A DNA stretch of 64,000 nucleotides from Micropterix aruncella (Eukaryota; Arthropoda; Insecta; Lepidoptera; Micropterigidae). The notes under the pieces are model-generated. The model was not told the origin of the DNA. It did no database searches and saw nothing but the letters and a program-made list of their open reading frames with translations. The position numbers and the translations under genes were made by a program. Of this stretch, positions 37,441 through 50,189 are shown one piece after another. Each line of letters opens with the position of its first letter. Position 1 is the stretch's first letter. The DNA lies in assembly GCA_944548615.1 (NCBI GenBank), contig OX155952.1:2445001-2509000 (forward strand), written 5' to 3'.

Positions 37441-39384
37441 AACATTATTTGCGAGTAGACTACATAACTTAACCTATATAAAGAGTATGACAAATAAAAT
37501 AAAGGAGGATAGAAAGAAGTATATACTTTACTCTTTGTGGGCACAGATTTGCCACATCAAAATAATCTAACACCTATAAGGACGCTAAAGTTTGAAAAGG
37601 ACGGGAATGGGAGGGGAAAGGGAATTTATCTGGAGGATTTGAAATGCTCTCTGAGTCTGTTTTTAAAAGTTGTTATGCTTGGCGCGGTTCTCTGGTATTG
37701 ATAGAAATCACTATTTGCCGGGACCTCCGATATGTGTTTACGAGCGAACATAATATGTCGGTCGACGTAGCACGATAATAATTCCCGACTCGATGAAAAA
37801 CGGCTTACACTAATTTAGCAGAGGGAATAACGCGGTAGAATCACCGAGCACTGGAATGATAGCTGAATGAGCAGTGAGCCAAGTATTTGCAAGAAATAAT
37901 TATTTTTCGAAATTTGGGGATTAGTGACAATTCTCTATATTTCATTATGGAATACTATGTTAAATATATAGAAGATATAAGTCGAATAAGGAAAAAAGAA
38001 AGAAAAAAGGAAAATGTTTAGCTCATATCGTGAGAGACTCAAAAACTAACCAAAAAGTCCTGACAACACCGGAAATTATAAAAGACTCATTTGGATGAAT
38101 CGAGCAGAAAATTAGTAGCGCTATCATTGCCGTTACAAAAATTATAATGTTATGTGGCTTTCAAGCTGCAAAGTCTATATAAATTGTCTATTTCCATTAC
38201 CTAATTAGTTATAACCTGATGTTCTAGCTAGAAAATGGCGTTAAATTCCGTAAGAATATTTCGACTATAGAAAATAGCACACCGCAATTTCTTCACAATA
38301 TCATCGCTAACATCTTACAGACTATATCGCATCGAATCTACTATATTAGCATGGCCATATATCTTGCTTATACATCAGACTGTTATGTATGCAAGGAAAA
38401 CATCAGTACTACTCTAACGAATTCGGATGTTCATTCGCATAATACGCGTCACAACATCCTGACAAAGCTCAAATAATCGTTTAATCATAATCTTTCTTGA
38501 TTAATTTATTACACCATTTTTTTTAACTATTTACATAAATAAAATCAGATTATCATATATGGATTATTAGAAATTGTATGTCATTTTTATTGTTGTATTT
38601 TTGTATTTTTTACTTTTATATAAATGCCTATTGGTTCTCCATATTTTGACTATCTGTACTTTTTGATGTATACCTACTTAGGTACGTATTTAAATATGAT
38701 TTTATATTTACTGAACATTTTATATTACGATAGCTTTAATTTGAAATTATTTTGACAACTTTATAAAAAAATAGTGTAGCTGTCGTAAATGAATTATACT
38801 AGTATACCGTTTAAGGTAAGTTATCTCATATCAATTTGACTATACCAAGAGTGGAGATTTCTACTAATTGCCTTATTTCAATTTAAAAAAGTAGCACCTG
38901 CTGCGTGATGTATATATGTATAGCATCCAGCAGAAATTCATTCAAAACTGATAGCATGGATTATATAGGATAATACCCTATATAATCAATGCTAATAGTA
39001 AGATGAAACATACAAGTACTATTCAAAACGCTAGAGCTTGGCGCGGATCGGTTTTTATATGACAGCTGTAATCATGTCATCCATACGACGAATAAAAATA
39101 TTTGGCGAGAAATATTATAAAATCGCCGAGTTAAAAAATAACGGCACCTCAAGCCATTCTATAATAAATATTAATTTGGATTGTTAATAAAATGTTAGCG
39201 ACGGCACGAATGGAAGTGTGATTTCCCAGTCCGTCCGTTTATATGGCAACGTTTCCATGGTAGAATAAAACAGTTTGACGAAAGAAATCGGACAACGTAT
39301 CCTTTAGTTTTGGCCTTTCAACTTATCGTTTGCTCAGTCAATATGTATGTATAAAATGGAAGTGGGGTGGAAGTACTCTGATAC
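37441..39384. other. Intronic AT-rich DNA, no gene seen
   Basis: No supported coding region or repeat family. Confidence 0.5.
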
Positions 39385-39670
39385 TCATGGATAAGCTGCT
39401 TAGGGCAAAAAAAAAATATTTTTAAAATTATGTATCGCCAACCGATGAGATTCCAATCGGAATCGCTATACAACGAAGCATCCGTCCTCAATATTAGGCA
39501 GCTTTACATAAAAAGTATCATCGCCCATTTCTATAAAAATCTCAGCAAACAAGTGACCACATCCCCTTATCCACAAACCAAGTCAGCAACTGTTGAACAA
39601 TATAATGTCGTTTAAACGAGAACTGCATTTGCTCAGCGGCGTTATCTTTTTATAGCTCTTATATAGCCTA
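39385..39670 (+). pseudogene. LINE RT C-terminal fragment
   Basis: Carries IFKIMYRQPMRFQSESLYNE, ASVLNIRQLYIKSI and RTAFAQRRYLFIA, equivalent to the C-terminus of the element at 34385-36530. A stop near 39613 interrupts it. Confidence 0.6.
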
Positions 39671-40844
39671 CAATAAAGTTAAAAAAATAATAAATCTTCA
39701 AAAAGCAATACTATTTTCTAGAAACAAACTCATACTTAAGGGTACGCAGGCAATTTTTCCATCTTGAAGAATAAGAAATTGCAAAGTATTTAACTTTAAG
39801 TTTTTTCTATGTTCATATTTTAATTAATATGTATGTAGGTATGTGATCGATAATTTGTGCATTTCTGACTATATATTTATGCATATTCTCATTTATTTCC
39901 TAAATTTACAATATCCGATATTAATATACTTTAGTTTAATTTCTTGTAATATAATGTTATTTATTCCACTGTCATTATCAGAAGTATTTGCTTATTTAAA
40001 TTTTAGGTTAATTTATTTGATTTGATTTAATTTATTTGATTTTATTTTAGTCGGTTAACAAACAGCGTTTATATATAACAAATACTAAATATAACAATAA
40101 AACTAGGACTAATTATGTGTTAACACTATTTACCGTTAATACTATGTGTACAGTATATATCACCGTTATTATACCTTATTTATACTTACATTTCTTTAGC
40201 AGTGATTTAATGATAGAAAAAAGATAAAGAATAAAAAACAAATGAAAATTAAATTTTACGTTAAGATTATAAATATTATTAATTATTTTGTACCATTTTT
40301 TTTTTAAATATTACAAAAAAGTACCTATTCATGTAAACCGTTTAAGGGATTAATAGTTATTAGATGAAATAGGAGGGACAAAGGACTCATAAGACTTTTT
40401 AATGGTTTCCTTAAAGTGACTTTTACCTGATGAAGAAATATCAATGTACCTGAACCTATCGTTATACGTTGTCATAGCTCAGTTTATTAGGGAATGCTTC
40501 GTATAATTAGAGTTATATCTCTTTACATAAAACAGGTCTTTATAATGAAAAAACTATTTTTATTATGAAGTTTTATCGTTAAATATAATTTCGTTCAATT
40601 CGTTCCAAATTTTTCCGTTATGAACCCCTGTAAATCGTCGATTGGTCAATGCTCATTTCAGTTTGCTGGATATACATTTATTTGCCTACCCTATATTATC
40701 CAAGCAATATTACAACAATAAAAACGAATTTCGTAGGAATGTTATGCGACAGCCAGCAGTGAGACAAAAGGGTGGTACTCGCATTTGTATGAAGTAATCT
40801 GAGTAACAATATTTAGTTGAGTAATATATAATATAATTTGTTTT
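39671..40844. other. Intronic AT-rich DNA, no gene seen
   Basis: No supported feature. Confidence 0.5.
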
Positions 40845-41140
40845 TTTTTTCTTTCTTTCTGACACAACCGTGCGACTCAGGAAGTAAGCTCGCCTTAACG
40901 CAAGAATGCATAGCAAGGTGGGATCGGTTGCACTTTACTTAGCATATTAGAAAAATAAACATCTAAATAATGTATGCGCTATTTAACCTGGGCTCAGACA
41001 GGTGTATACTTAAATTTAGACGGTATAAATTACGGCAAAATGTAACATATAAAGGTAACTCCTATATTGTACATTATTTTTCTTTTCTTTTGTGCTCTTG
41101 CATTTGATGTGTATGCAATAAATAAATAAATAAATAAATT
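40845..41140 (+). repeat. RepG copy 1, LINE 3' end with (AAAT)n tail
   Basis: Shares TGAGCTCGCCTTAAC-like, GCCTAGCAAGG-like and GGCTCAGACAG blocks with 51318-51625. Both end in tandem AAATA/AAAT, as retrotransposon 3' ends do. Confidence 0.7.
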
Positions 41141-42491
41141 GCAACTCAAGACCGCATAATCCAAGTAAAAGAAAACTTTGGTAATCGGGTTTTCTTTTTA
41201 ATTCAAAAAACCGTTAAAAAGCTGTTGATCGTACAGCTGAAAATGTGTTTCTTCCGTCGTCCCTTTTTATGACAGCTCACTTGGTTTGTACCCAAAATCT
41301 AATCGTCTTTCCCACTGATGGATAAGACAGATTGGCGAAAGAATTTCCGAAAGCGAACAACGCGTTCTTGAGGTACCGATGAGCCAGACTGACAGACTTA
41401 CAGATTTCTTTAGATTTTCTGGATCTGAATGTTCTAGGGGGAATGTTACACGGGGAGACATATAAATTTGAATAAAATCAATTTTTGTATATCTAAGCTC
41501 TGTATGCGGGTCGGGCGGGCGCTACTGTAATAAGCATAGAAACGAAATGAAATATGACTCATAAGTGTTAATTAATATCACTGAAAATATGAGTAAGTTA
41601 GTACCTGTATGTAGATCTAGATAAAAATACATTGTCGCCGATTAATATAATATGTATTTACACTGCCATTTTAAAATGTCCCGGACTGATTAGATTACAG
41701 CGCGCGTGTATGCCTTATTTGTGTCTAAGATTCTAGCGACTTGTGGTTTAGATGCATTAGAAAATGTTGTTGTTGGTCAGAGTTATCATCAATATACCAA
41801 CCGTGTATCTAGAAGACTAAAGTAGTCAATTCACCACTACAATGTTAGCCCACAATATTGCCCAAAATATTCGCCCATTTTTTTTGGTTTTGTAAAGGAA
41901 AAAGCAAAAGTATTTTATGAAGTTTGTACATTCAAATGCAGATTTTGGGTTATATACATATTAAACATGAATTGTGTTTCGACAATAATAGTATGAACCA
42001 AAAAAGTTGTTTCCGTTTTTTTGCGGTTATTTCGAGGGGAGAAACTTATAGAACTTATGTAATATTATTGTCTATTGCCGTTCAGCATACGTATTTAATG
42101 TATTTTGTGTTGAGAACGTTTTTCAACGGCACCGCAACAGCGATTACTTGATGCACGATGTTATTAAAATCAAGTCCCCGAATATTTTAATTAGGACATA
42201 CACGCGATTGAACCCACTGTTAACCAATGGTTTTTATTCAGTTTTCTCACGTTTGCGTGTCGTTTCCGATCTGACATACGAGAAATACGCAAACGCTGTG
42301 GTTATTTAATATTTTCTCGAGTAACCCGATCGGTCTGCATCGGACAGTCTTAGGTTGCTGGCGGTTCGTTTCGCCCTTCACTGTTTTGCAATCGCTGCGT
42401 ATTTCTATGGGTTTATTACAGCAGGGTGAAGCAATGGATGGCAGACAAAAAAATAATAATTAATCATATTTTCAAAGTTAAAAAAACATAC
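41141..42491. other. Intronic DNA, no gene seen
   Basis: A minus-strand open frame at 41267-41461 has coding-like composition but no recognisable family. Otherwise AT-rich. Confidence 0.35.
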
Positions 42492-42656
42492 GATTAATAA
42501 ATCCGTTTGGAATGTCCCGCCGCAGCAGTCGCAAGTGTGCCTTTGCGCCGAATCTTCCATTGTGTGTTCACTCAAGTAATTGGGCAAATTTTCGAATTGC
42601 ATTAAGTAGTCTTTGACATTTTGTCTCGGAGATTGACAAGGTTTTGACTGTGTCAT
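42492..42656 (-). CDS. Candidate alternative or cassette exon of Rab32
   Basis: Minus-strand frame starting at an ATG (42656), beginning MTQSKPCQSPRQNVKDY and continuing through FENLPNYLSEHTMEDSAQ to a Cys cluster HTCDCCGGTFQTDLLI. It ends in phase 0 at a good donor (ATC|GTATGT, intron from 42491). It can be read as a 55-codon first exon. Because the ATG is preceded by a long T-run and overlaps ACACAG, it can also be read as a 52-codon internal exon starting at 42647 in phase 0. Both readings fit exon 1 (phase 0 out) and exon 2 (phase 0 in). It is on the same strand, 0.8 kb downstream of exon 1. No transcript evidence is available. Confidence 0.45.
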
Positions 42657-43412
42657 TTAAAAAAAAAAATTAAGGAGAGCGCACGTGTGACTCTTGAGCA
42701 AGCGCCAATGATTTACTGAACGGTCGACGCATCCTTCGATTGACTAGGATGCGTAGGGGCTAGACGTACTTTTGAATAATGTTGTAGTCAGGAGGAAGAT
42801 GTATGTATGTTGATGAACCCTCAAAAAGGGTTAGAATCTTTCAGAATTCAATAGTTCTTCAATAAAATTCAACCAAAAATTAAGATCGGAAAAATAAAGC
42901 AAACGCTCGTACTCTCTGGAAGGGTTTCAATTTGCTCAAAACGTTCTTTGACTACTCTTTGAGATTAAATATTGACGATTGTCAACAAATGTTTTAAATG
43001 GATGAGAATATGATCCCAGCATTTATTGCTGTTTAATTGTTTTTAATCTTTATTGTTAAATTACACAATAGCCTTATTATCATATTATCCAGGTCAATCT
43101 TTTACAACCAACCCTACTATACATTGTTTATATGCATGCGTGGGTATACTATTTGTGTAACATATGCGTATACCATTTGTGTCATATTTTGTTTTTTTTA
43201 ATTTATTTTCACCACGTAATTCTCTATCACATTCAGAAGTTTAGAAAATGAGACTTCAATTAAAATCTTTAGACCTATCCATAATATTTCAGCAATTTTA
43301 ATCCTGAGAAGTGATGTTTTTCAGTAAATTTCGTGCAAATATTGACTGTCTATGATATTTTTATTTTTCCTTTTCGGTAAACAAGATGAGTGATAAATGA
43401 GTGTGGCCTTAC
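42657..43412 (-). other. 5' part of Rab32 intron 1
   Basis: Starts with donor GTAAGG at 43412. A reversed LINE-like tail (TACAACCAACCCTAC) lies near 43100. No coding region. Confidence 0.5.
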
Positions 43413-44273
43413 CGAAGCGAGGGTGGCGCCCATTTCGGGATCGGAATCGATGGACAGGTCGCCGTATGGCGCTGGCGGCATGCCGCGTGTTTCTGCGTCT
43501 TCATTTTCGGCGGCATCTGGATTAGTCTTTGGGTCGGAGGGGGGTCCAGTGTCGACCGCCTCTTCGAAGTCGTCGCATTCGTCCGTGTCGTGGTCCCGTT
43601 CGTCCGGCGGCAGCGGCGTGTTATTCGCAGTGAGCCGCTGCCGCGCCAGCTCGACCATGTGCTGCAAAGCGGCGGCGCCCGACGTGCCGGGGAGGTCGAG
43701 CGCCGCCGCCTCGTCGCCGCGATCCTCCGACATGCAGACGGTCGCCTGCGCCACGAAGGCGATGCGCCGGCGCAGCGCGTCGTCCGGACTCGGCGCCTCC
43801 AGCGGACGCTCGACGCTCAGCGACTTCTGCCGCTTCCAAGTCGACTTAGCGAACGGAAGAGTGGACACCGGGTGCTCCACGGCCAAATCGCGCCGCTCCA
43901 CTTCCAAATCCGGCGACAGATCCTCGTCCTTCGCTATCTCCGTCGACTCCGCCCTCGCGATCGGCGCCAGCTTCGGCCTCTCCTCCTCCTCCCCCCGAAA
44001 CGACTTCCCCAACCCGCTCAGCTTCTGCACGAACGTCTTCCTCTCCTCCTTCTCCTGCTTCTTCTTCTTGCTCTTCTTCTTCCGCTCCGGGATGGGCTTC
44101 GGCGAGCCGTCCGAGTCGCGGTCCGAGCGGAACGACCCCGTGCGCTTCACGGAGCCGAGCGCCGTCTTGAACGGGGAGCGCAGCGACTCGAACCTCTGCT
44201 TGATCTTCTTCGGATGCTGCGTGTCGTCCGGCGCGGGCTGCGTCCGACCGTCTGACTGGCGGCGCTCGCTCAT
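43413..44273 (-). CDS. Rab32: Rab32/38-type GTPase, exon 1 (long N-terminal extension)
   Basis: Open frame of 287 codons from ATG 44273 (context GCC ATG A, purine at -3) to donor TCG|GTAAGG, phase 0. The protein is hydrophilic and probably disordered. Features include Ser/Arg-rich residues 25-55, a Lys/Glu cluster (PERKKKSKKKKQEKEERK, about 62-79) and an acidic tract near 228-238. There is no membrane segment. The exon is GC-rich, unlike the surroundings. Linkage to the G-domain exons rests on strand, phase match and absence of another partner. Some insect Rab32 proteins have long N-terminal extensions, which supports but does not prove it. The opposite-strand open frames here are composition shadows. 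Confidence 0.75.
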
Positions 44274-44700
44274 GGCTCGCGTCCCCGGCTCCCCCCGCGA
44301 GCTTCACGCGAATTGCACCCGTGCACCGCTTGCACCCATCGAGGAATGAACGAGCGCGCAGAGGCGACAATCGCCTGTCCAGAATCGCCGCCTACGACGG
44401 CGCCGCGCTCGCGACTAATGAGCCGCGCTGGGCAAAGCGCAAACCCACCCGGATACCGCGGCCATTTCTCCTGCGGTGTTGTCTTACTTATTTTTACATA
44501 CACTTCCTTTTACCGAATGCGGATTACCCTTCCGCGATAGCTATCGACCGTTAGGCACTAGGAATCCTAATCGATTTTCTTTCTAATACCTCCCTATGTA
44601 ATTGCCATGTTTGCACTTTGACCAATTTACACTAGGATAACCTTATTCGAAACCAACATGGCTTTCCTATTTCAAAAACAGTTATTCGTTTCATTTATTT
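44274..44700 (-). promoter_or_regulatory. GC-rich region upstream of Rab32 exon 1
   Basis: The GC-rich, CpG-containing block continues to about 44480, then the sequence becomes AT-rich. It probably holds the 5' UTR and promoter. An upstream ATG at 44370 opens a different frame overlapping the main start, a possible uORF. No TATA box or initiator can be assigned with confidence. Confidence 0.4.
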
Positions 44701-44739
44701 CATAAACAAATCAAAATTACAATCATGACCCGTTGAGAT

Positions 44740-44985
44740 GTAATATAAACATGCATGGAAAGAAACATTAAATTGCCGCTAACATCAGGTAGAGGAAGCG
44801 CAAGCAATTCGTCTAAATCTGATAACCAGGAGTTAGACTCTGGAACACTCGTGTTAGAACTGGTTGATAGATTGTTTCGATCTAAAGTCGTTACGATATG
44901 CTTCAGGATGAGAAAATAGCAACTGCCATTATAACTTCCTGGGGGTGGCGGGCACACCCAATGTAATTCGACAATCTCCAACAGT
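44740..44985 (-). other. Unidentified minus-strand open frame
   Basis: Encodes LEIVELHWVCPPPPGS...SDLDELLALPLPDVSG. Its composition looks protein-like and it lies just upstream of Rab32 on the same strand. No family is recognised. It could be an upstream exon, a transposon remnant or chance. Confidence 0.25.
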
Positions 44986-45816
44986 ACTCTGGTAATACGC
45001 GATGATCTTGAAACATACCATTAAATCTAATGTAACGTATAAATGCAATCCAATAAATAGCAAGAAGGCAACGATGTAATAAATCGATAAATCTATATCA
45101 AACGCAAGTAAGACAAACATCAATTTTCAAATTCAATTTCAAATATATTTTACAGGGATTCTATTTTCATTGCAATTATTTGGTGCGGCACAACCTGCCT
45201 TTTAGAGGTACAATATATTTTTATTAAAACAGGATTGTTTAAAAATTAGCTATTCGAGTAGGCAATCAATAAAAAATAATTTATTGAAATACGATAAAAA
45301 ACGTCTTATAAGAAAAGCGTACAATCAGAATAATAATATGTATCCAATATTTTTTTAAAGTCGGTTGTGTCACCCCAAGAATTTCGCGGCAAGCAGACAA
45401 GCCCCCCCTTCCCGCGCGCCAAACCCCCAATCCCCCTTCCTCCCACCTTTTCCCCACACTGATGGTGGTTGTGTCATGTGATTATAATCACAAAACTAAG
45501 ATAATTGTAGTATTTTTGTTGTATTTCCGTGGTAGTCAAATGGCCATTTTCCAATATGACGTAGTATTTTCCTGAATACGGCGTAAATTAAAAATTATTT
45601 GTGTCGCTTGTATAAAAGATATTCAAACCATTTTGGTTTCAACCCAACAACGCACCTGTGTACCGAATTTCAAGTCTCAAGTACAATATTTCAAGATTTT
45701 CAAGTCTCAAGTACAATATTTTCCTAAATAAAATCGTAAAATAATATTAAATTGGACACAGAAGAAGCCTGCCTCCCCGAAGATTATACACATTTTTGAC
45801 TATCATCGCGGTGAAA
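44986..45816. other. No gene seen; C-rich tract
   Basis: A series of C-runs at 45402-45456 (GCCCCCCC..., ACCCCCAATCCCCC). CAAGTCTCAAGTACAATATT occurs twice at about 45671-45721. Otherwise AT-rich. Confidence 0.5.
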
Positions 45817-45939
45817 CGAAAAAGCACAAGTTTTCGACAAACAAGGTTACTCCAGCCGGAATTTCAAATTTTCAAACACGAAAAAGCACAAGTTTTCGAC
45901 AAACCAGGTTACTCCAGCCGGAATTTTAAATTTTCAAAC
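45817..45939. repeat. Tandem duplication of a 61-62-bp unit
   Basis: Two adjacent units (45817-45878 and 45879-45939) start CGAAAAAGCACAAGTTTTCG and share TTACTCCAGCCGGAATTT, with few differences. Confidence 0.85.
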
Positions 45940-45969
45940 TCAAAAAAGCTCTACAAATCTCTCACCAGT

Positions 45970-46429
45970 GGCTCAAAATAGCTGTTGTACACGCAGCAGC
46001 CACACCACGGTAAACCACGTCGGCTCGTGGACTAAACCTGGTCGAGGGGGGCCTGCACGCTTCGGCGGACAGGTCTGATTGCGGATACCTCCTGCATAGT
46101 GTACGAAGACTGGCCCGGCGAAGAAGGCAACTCGACAGCTGATAAGCGACGGATGTTGGCGGAAGCGGCGGGACAGCACGGCATCGTGGAAGGCCTAGGG
46201 CGTCCGGTTGAGGGCTAAAAACCGGCGGCCAGAAACTGCATCCCTCTTTCCTCCAATCGTGGCGGATCTCCGCTCCATTGGCGCACGGATTGCAGGGACG
46301 AGAGAGTGAGTCTGCACCAGCGCAACCGCTTACTCACTATAAATCATTCACGCGCAGATGACCTCTAGTTTTTGAATATCGGACCGGACTTGTACCCAAG
46401 ATCTGCGGCGATAGTGCACTGGTGGTGGG
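45970..46429. other. GC-rich unclassified block, likely retroelement
   Basis: GC-rich island in AT-rich DNA, leading directly into an RTE-like C-terminus. It is probably part of the same or a neighbouring retrotransposon. No coherent protein frame is seen. Confidence 0.35.
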
Positions 46430-46564
46430 GTCGTGACTTCTTCAAAAACAAACTGGGATTCACGAGTCACTTTCGCGCGCATATTCGAAGAAGTCCTGTG
46501 AACGAAGAGGTCGCCGTCGTCGGATCACGACGAGGAGGACATCATCATTTCAAGATTAACGTGT
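46430..46564 (+). pseudogene. RTE-like LINE C-terminal end
   Basis: Translates KNKLGFTSHFRAHIRRSPVN then EEVAVVGSRR, nearly the same as the C-terminus at 31153-31250 on the other strand. Only the last 45 or so residues remain. Confidence 0.65.
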
Positions 46565-47370
46565 GACTAGCGCGCCTCTGTATGTAAAGTATGACTAGCG
46601 GTGGATCGATTTCAACTACACACTTTTCAACTCTTGCCATGATCAAATGATGCCTGGATGCCGAATTTCAGTTCAATCGGATGAAGCGTTTGGGCGCTAT
46701 CGTGAAGAATTGCACACACATAGATACACAGAAGTGAGTTAACAATAGTTTCCCTCTGCCGGGAAAGTAATTACAGAAAGGGAAATTACAAGGTATTTAA
46801 AATTATCTCAAATTAAATTATTGAAATGTGAGCAATCAAACAGTAAAGAATTAAATGTCATTTAAATTTAATATCACTTTAAAAAAAAAATCGTGTTCAT
46901 AATCATTGTGTTCGGTCTGCAAAAAATCTTAAAATATTTTTTGAAATAAAATAACTTTTCTAATAGAAATTTCTTTAGGGCAGCACTGAAATTTTTTATT
47001 TAGTTATCTAATAGTATAATATATATTTTTAGTTATATTCCAGGCTTGCATATATGTACTAATTTTCGTGAAAGGTAAACCAAAATGTTGTTTATTACTT
47101 GTATGGAATTTATGCGCTAAAAAAACACAATGGAAATTCTCACGTCAACATGTTCAAAAGTAAGTTAATATTTTTTTTCTATAGTATATCAGTTGACTTC
47201 GTAGTTTTAAGTGCTCGTATCTAATACAATTATTATAAATTATGTGGCGAGAGTATTCATTTAGTATCGTTTTTCAGAATCATTTTAATTTTAAGCGGCT
47301 ATCTACTGATATCGATTCCGTAATCACTGATTTTATTCGTTGGATTATACAATATAATCAAATTATGTAA
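46565..47370. other. No gene; repeat-like tail then AT-rich DNA
   Basis: 46610-46790 (AGTTCAATCGGATGAAGCG..., CACACACATAGATACACAGA) has the look of a dispersed insect repeat tail. The rest is AT-rich. Confidence 0.4.
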
Positions 47371-47895
47371 TAGTTGTATTTAATTTCTGACATACACAGC
47401 AACGAAGAGGCCGACAGACTGGCTAAACTGGGCACACTGGAATGCCCGGTGGAGCCAGTTGTTGGGTTCCCCATCGCTAGAGGTAAGAAAATCATTAGGG
47501 ACTGCTTGGAGCAGGAACATCGGACATCCTGGAAACAGAGCCAGGGATGTCGTCAGGCAAAAGCCATGATGGAGCAACCACTACAAAAGAAAACCAATGC
47601 CTTACTTGACATGAGCCAGAAGAGCCTTAGAACCACTATCGGTCTCCACACCGGACACATGACCCTTAGAGTACATCTATTCAACCTTGGCCTGACCGAG
47701 AGCAAGGACTGCCGAATATGTGGCGAAGAAGCCGAAGACAGCATACACATCGTTGGTCGCTGCCCAGGCCTCGCCGCAAAAAGACACAGTTTACTGGGAC
47801 GAGCCTTTCTCGAACCCAGCGATCTGTCCAACTTGATGGTCAGTGATCTGCTTGGACTGGTAAGCAGTACTGGGCTACTAGTTGAATACTGACCC
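47371..47895 (+). pseudogene. LINE RNase H C-terminus and zinc knuckle
   Basis: An open frame of about 172 codons begins inside an RNase H domain (SDIHSNEEADRLAKLGT, matching H--I-GNE-AD-LAK with its catalytic His/Asp region). It continues with RTTIGLHTGHMTLRVHLFNL and a Cys/His motif (CRICGEEAEDSIHIVGRC). This is the C-terminus of R1/Jockey-type ORF2. It ends naturally at TGA near 47890 and is followed by a short tail with CTACTACTACTAC. The RT part is missing. Confidence 0.7.
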
Positions 47896-48699
47896 AACCA
47901 CAAAGTGGGTAGTTACAAAAGATCTTATAGATCCAGGTGACATCTAGGGCTGGAAACAAGCCCCCCACTCCGTTCACTACTACTACTACATGTATCTAAA
48001 ATATTATGTAATAATGTCTAAACAACTCTTTATAAGATTTTAAAGACTGCATTTGATTATTCTTTCTTATATCGAATAAAATTTAAATCTTTATTTGAAT
48101 AAAAGTCTAATTGTAATTTATGTGAACACAATATGTTAGGATTGAAGAGTGGACGACATGAATCTCTGTTATCTGCCTTTGTAATTAATCGAATTGCTTG
48201 TTTGTAAAATAAATATCTGACATTTTTGCAGTCAAAACAATTTCCCCAACACGTAAAACTATATCTTAACCTATGGGCACAACCGACCTATGAGCACATG
48301 ATCGATCTATGCGCATTCACAGAAGCGATTTTACAACTGAAATATGATTCATTCTCAAGCAGGTAGAAAGTTTTGCTGATTATAAGCGTCTCAGATATAA
48401 TATTAATGAGACGTTCCCTGATAACACGTATCCGCAATATCTATTTTGTCCTTTGTCTAACATGACTCGATTTGTTTTGTTTTGCCTTTTTTTATGTGTT
48501 TAGTTAAGCCCCCTTTAATAGAAATCCTGTTAAGGCATTATTGATTACCAAGGACAGTCTTATTAACTTACACCGCTTGACTTAAATTACATACACGGCA
48601 GTTGCAAAATAACTGGATCGCGACGATTAGCAGTATTAAATTACATATTTGCGCTAGCAAATCAATAATAATACATTATACGATAGAATTCAGCAATTT
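47896..48699. other. AT-rich DNA, no gene seen
   Basis: Nothing beyond the LINE tail at the start. Confidence 0.5.
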
Positions 48700-49125
48700 C
48701 ATATGAGAGCGTCTGGGGTTGTCAACACAACGGTCGAACCTGTCATCCCAGGGAGATTTAACGACATCAGGTCGTTCTATCTACCGTGGAGTAAACGTGA
48801 ACACTTAACGTAAAAAGATAGTTGACGGTGATAGCGAACGGCTTCGTGCTGCCTGGGCCATAATATCCAATGTGTTCTCGAGTTCGCCCAACTCGCGATT
48901 CGGCTCCTGTACAGTAGCCTCCTCGTGTAAAGAACTACACAGGGAAGGACTCTCGCGTCCCAGTCCTCACAGCCGGTGGATCGGTTTCTAGTGGGGGATT
49001 GCCTCCCGGCGCTACTGGACGGTTTGCGCACCGTGTAGCGACAGCCAATCGGTTTGTGCACTCTGACTAGTTACTGAAGGAGTTGGAGGACTATGGAAAT
49101 GAACTGTTTCCTAAGCAGCGGGGGT
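48700..49125 (+). mobile_element. RepD copy 4 (partial)
   Basis: Same orientation as copies 2 and 3. It shares GGCGCTACTGGACGGTTTGC, GTGCACTCTGACTAG-like and AGCGGGGGTGAATG-like blocks, but with more divergence. No target duplication found. Confidence 0.55.
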
Positions 49126-50189
49126 GAATGTCTTGGTGATGGTGATGTCAAAAATGCTATGTAATTTTAATAATTAGGATTTCGAGACTATCCACAAAGA
49201 GCGGAGGACAGAAGAGGATGGGCGTAAGGCGTAGGATAACAGGTCTTTCTCCTGCAAAATTGCATTTTTGTAGATAGGACAACCACTTAGGCGATGAACC
49301 CACGAGACAACAATGTTGCCCAACAGTATTCATATGGTATCACGATGCCATAAAAATGCTGACACGTGGTCGACATTTGTACTAATACATTAATCTCTCT
49401 ATTTTCCTACACCAAGGAGTGAGTGAGGTGCTCAATCGCTGTTATTAATCTGCCTTGGTATATTAGTAGCATCCAGTTGAAAAATCAATGAAGTATACAG
49501 CATACAAATAATTTACATAGAATCATAATAGAATAAACGCCAATAATACTTCTGGCGATCAGCAATATTTATTCGAAAAAGCTAATTTATGCTAATGCTA
49601 TGAAAATTGCTATGCTATGAAAAAGCTAAACCTACTACAAAATGAAAGTAAAAAAAAGGTAAAATCGAGCAATTTGATATTCTTACAGGTGTATTACAGC
49701 AGTATGTATTAAGTGTTCTGCCACTATGTTAAATTTAAAAAATCATGTTTTATTTCGAAGTAAAATGTTAATTTAAACCTAAATTGCCTTCATATTTAGA
49801 TAAAAATAAAACGGAGTACTACCTTTGTTTCTGGTGCTGAGAAACTGTGACCTATTTTTATCGTGTTTTCCCTATTATTGCAAATAATGCATCCAACAAA
49901 TCATCCCCTATTTTATAATTCCAAAGATTTTCTAGTATTGGTCCTTACCTAAGTAAATGCTGTTTTTTTACACTGGCCAATTTGAACTTGGATAACATGG
50001 GTTTGAATTGAAATTTCAAATTCAAATAAATTTTATTTAAAGGCCATGCTATTCTTTTTAAAGAATCAGCTGTTTATTTGTCTTTCAGTCGTTTCTTGTG
50101 TGTTTTTGCTCAAAATATTTTCGTTTGTGCAGCCATGGTAAAGTTGAAAATTTGCATTATTTTCAAATATGATACCCTGTGTCGGTGTT
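49126..50189. other. AT-rich DNA, no gene seen
   Basis: No supported feature. Confidence 0.45.

Noticed and set aside
43390..44349. Plus-strand frames of about 280-320 codons opposite Rab32 exon 1
   Set aside because: GC-rich composition makes the antisense frames open. They are Ser/Arg- or Leu/Arg-rich without domain features, whereas the minus-strand frame has a good start context, a donor and a phase match.
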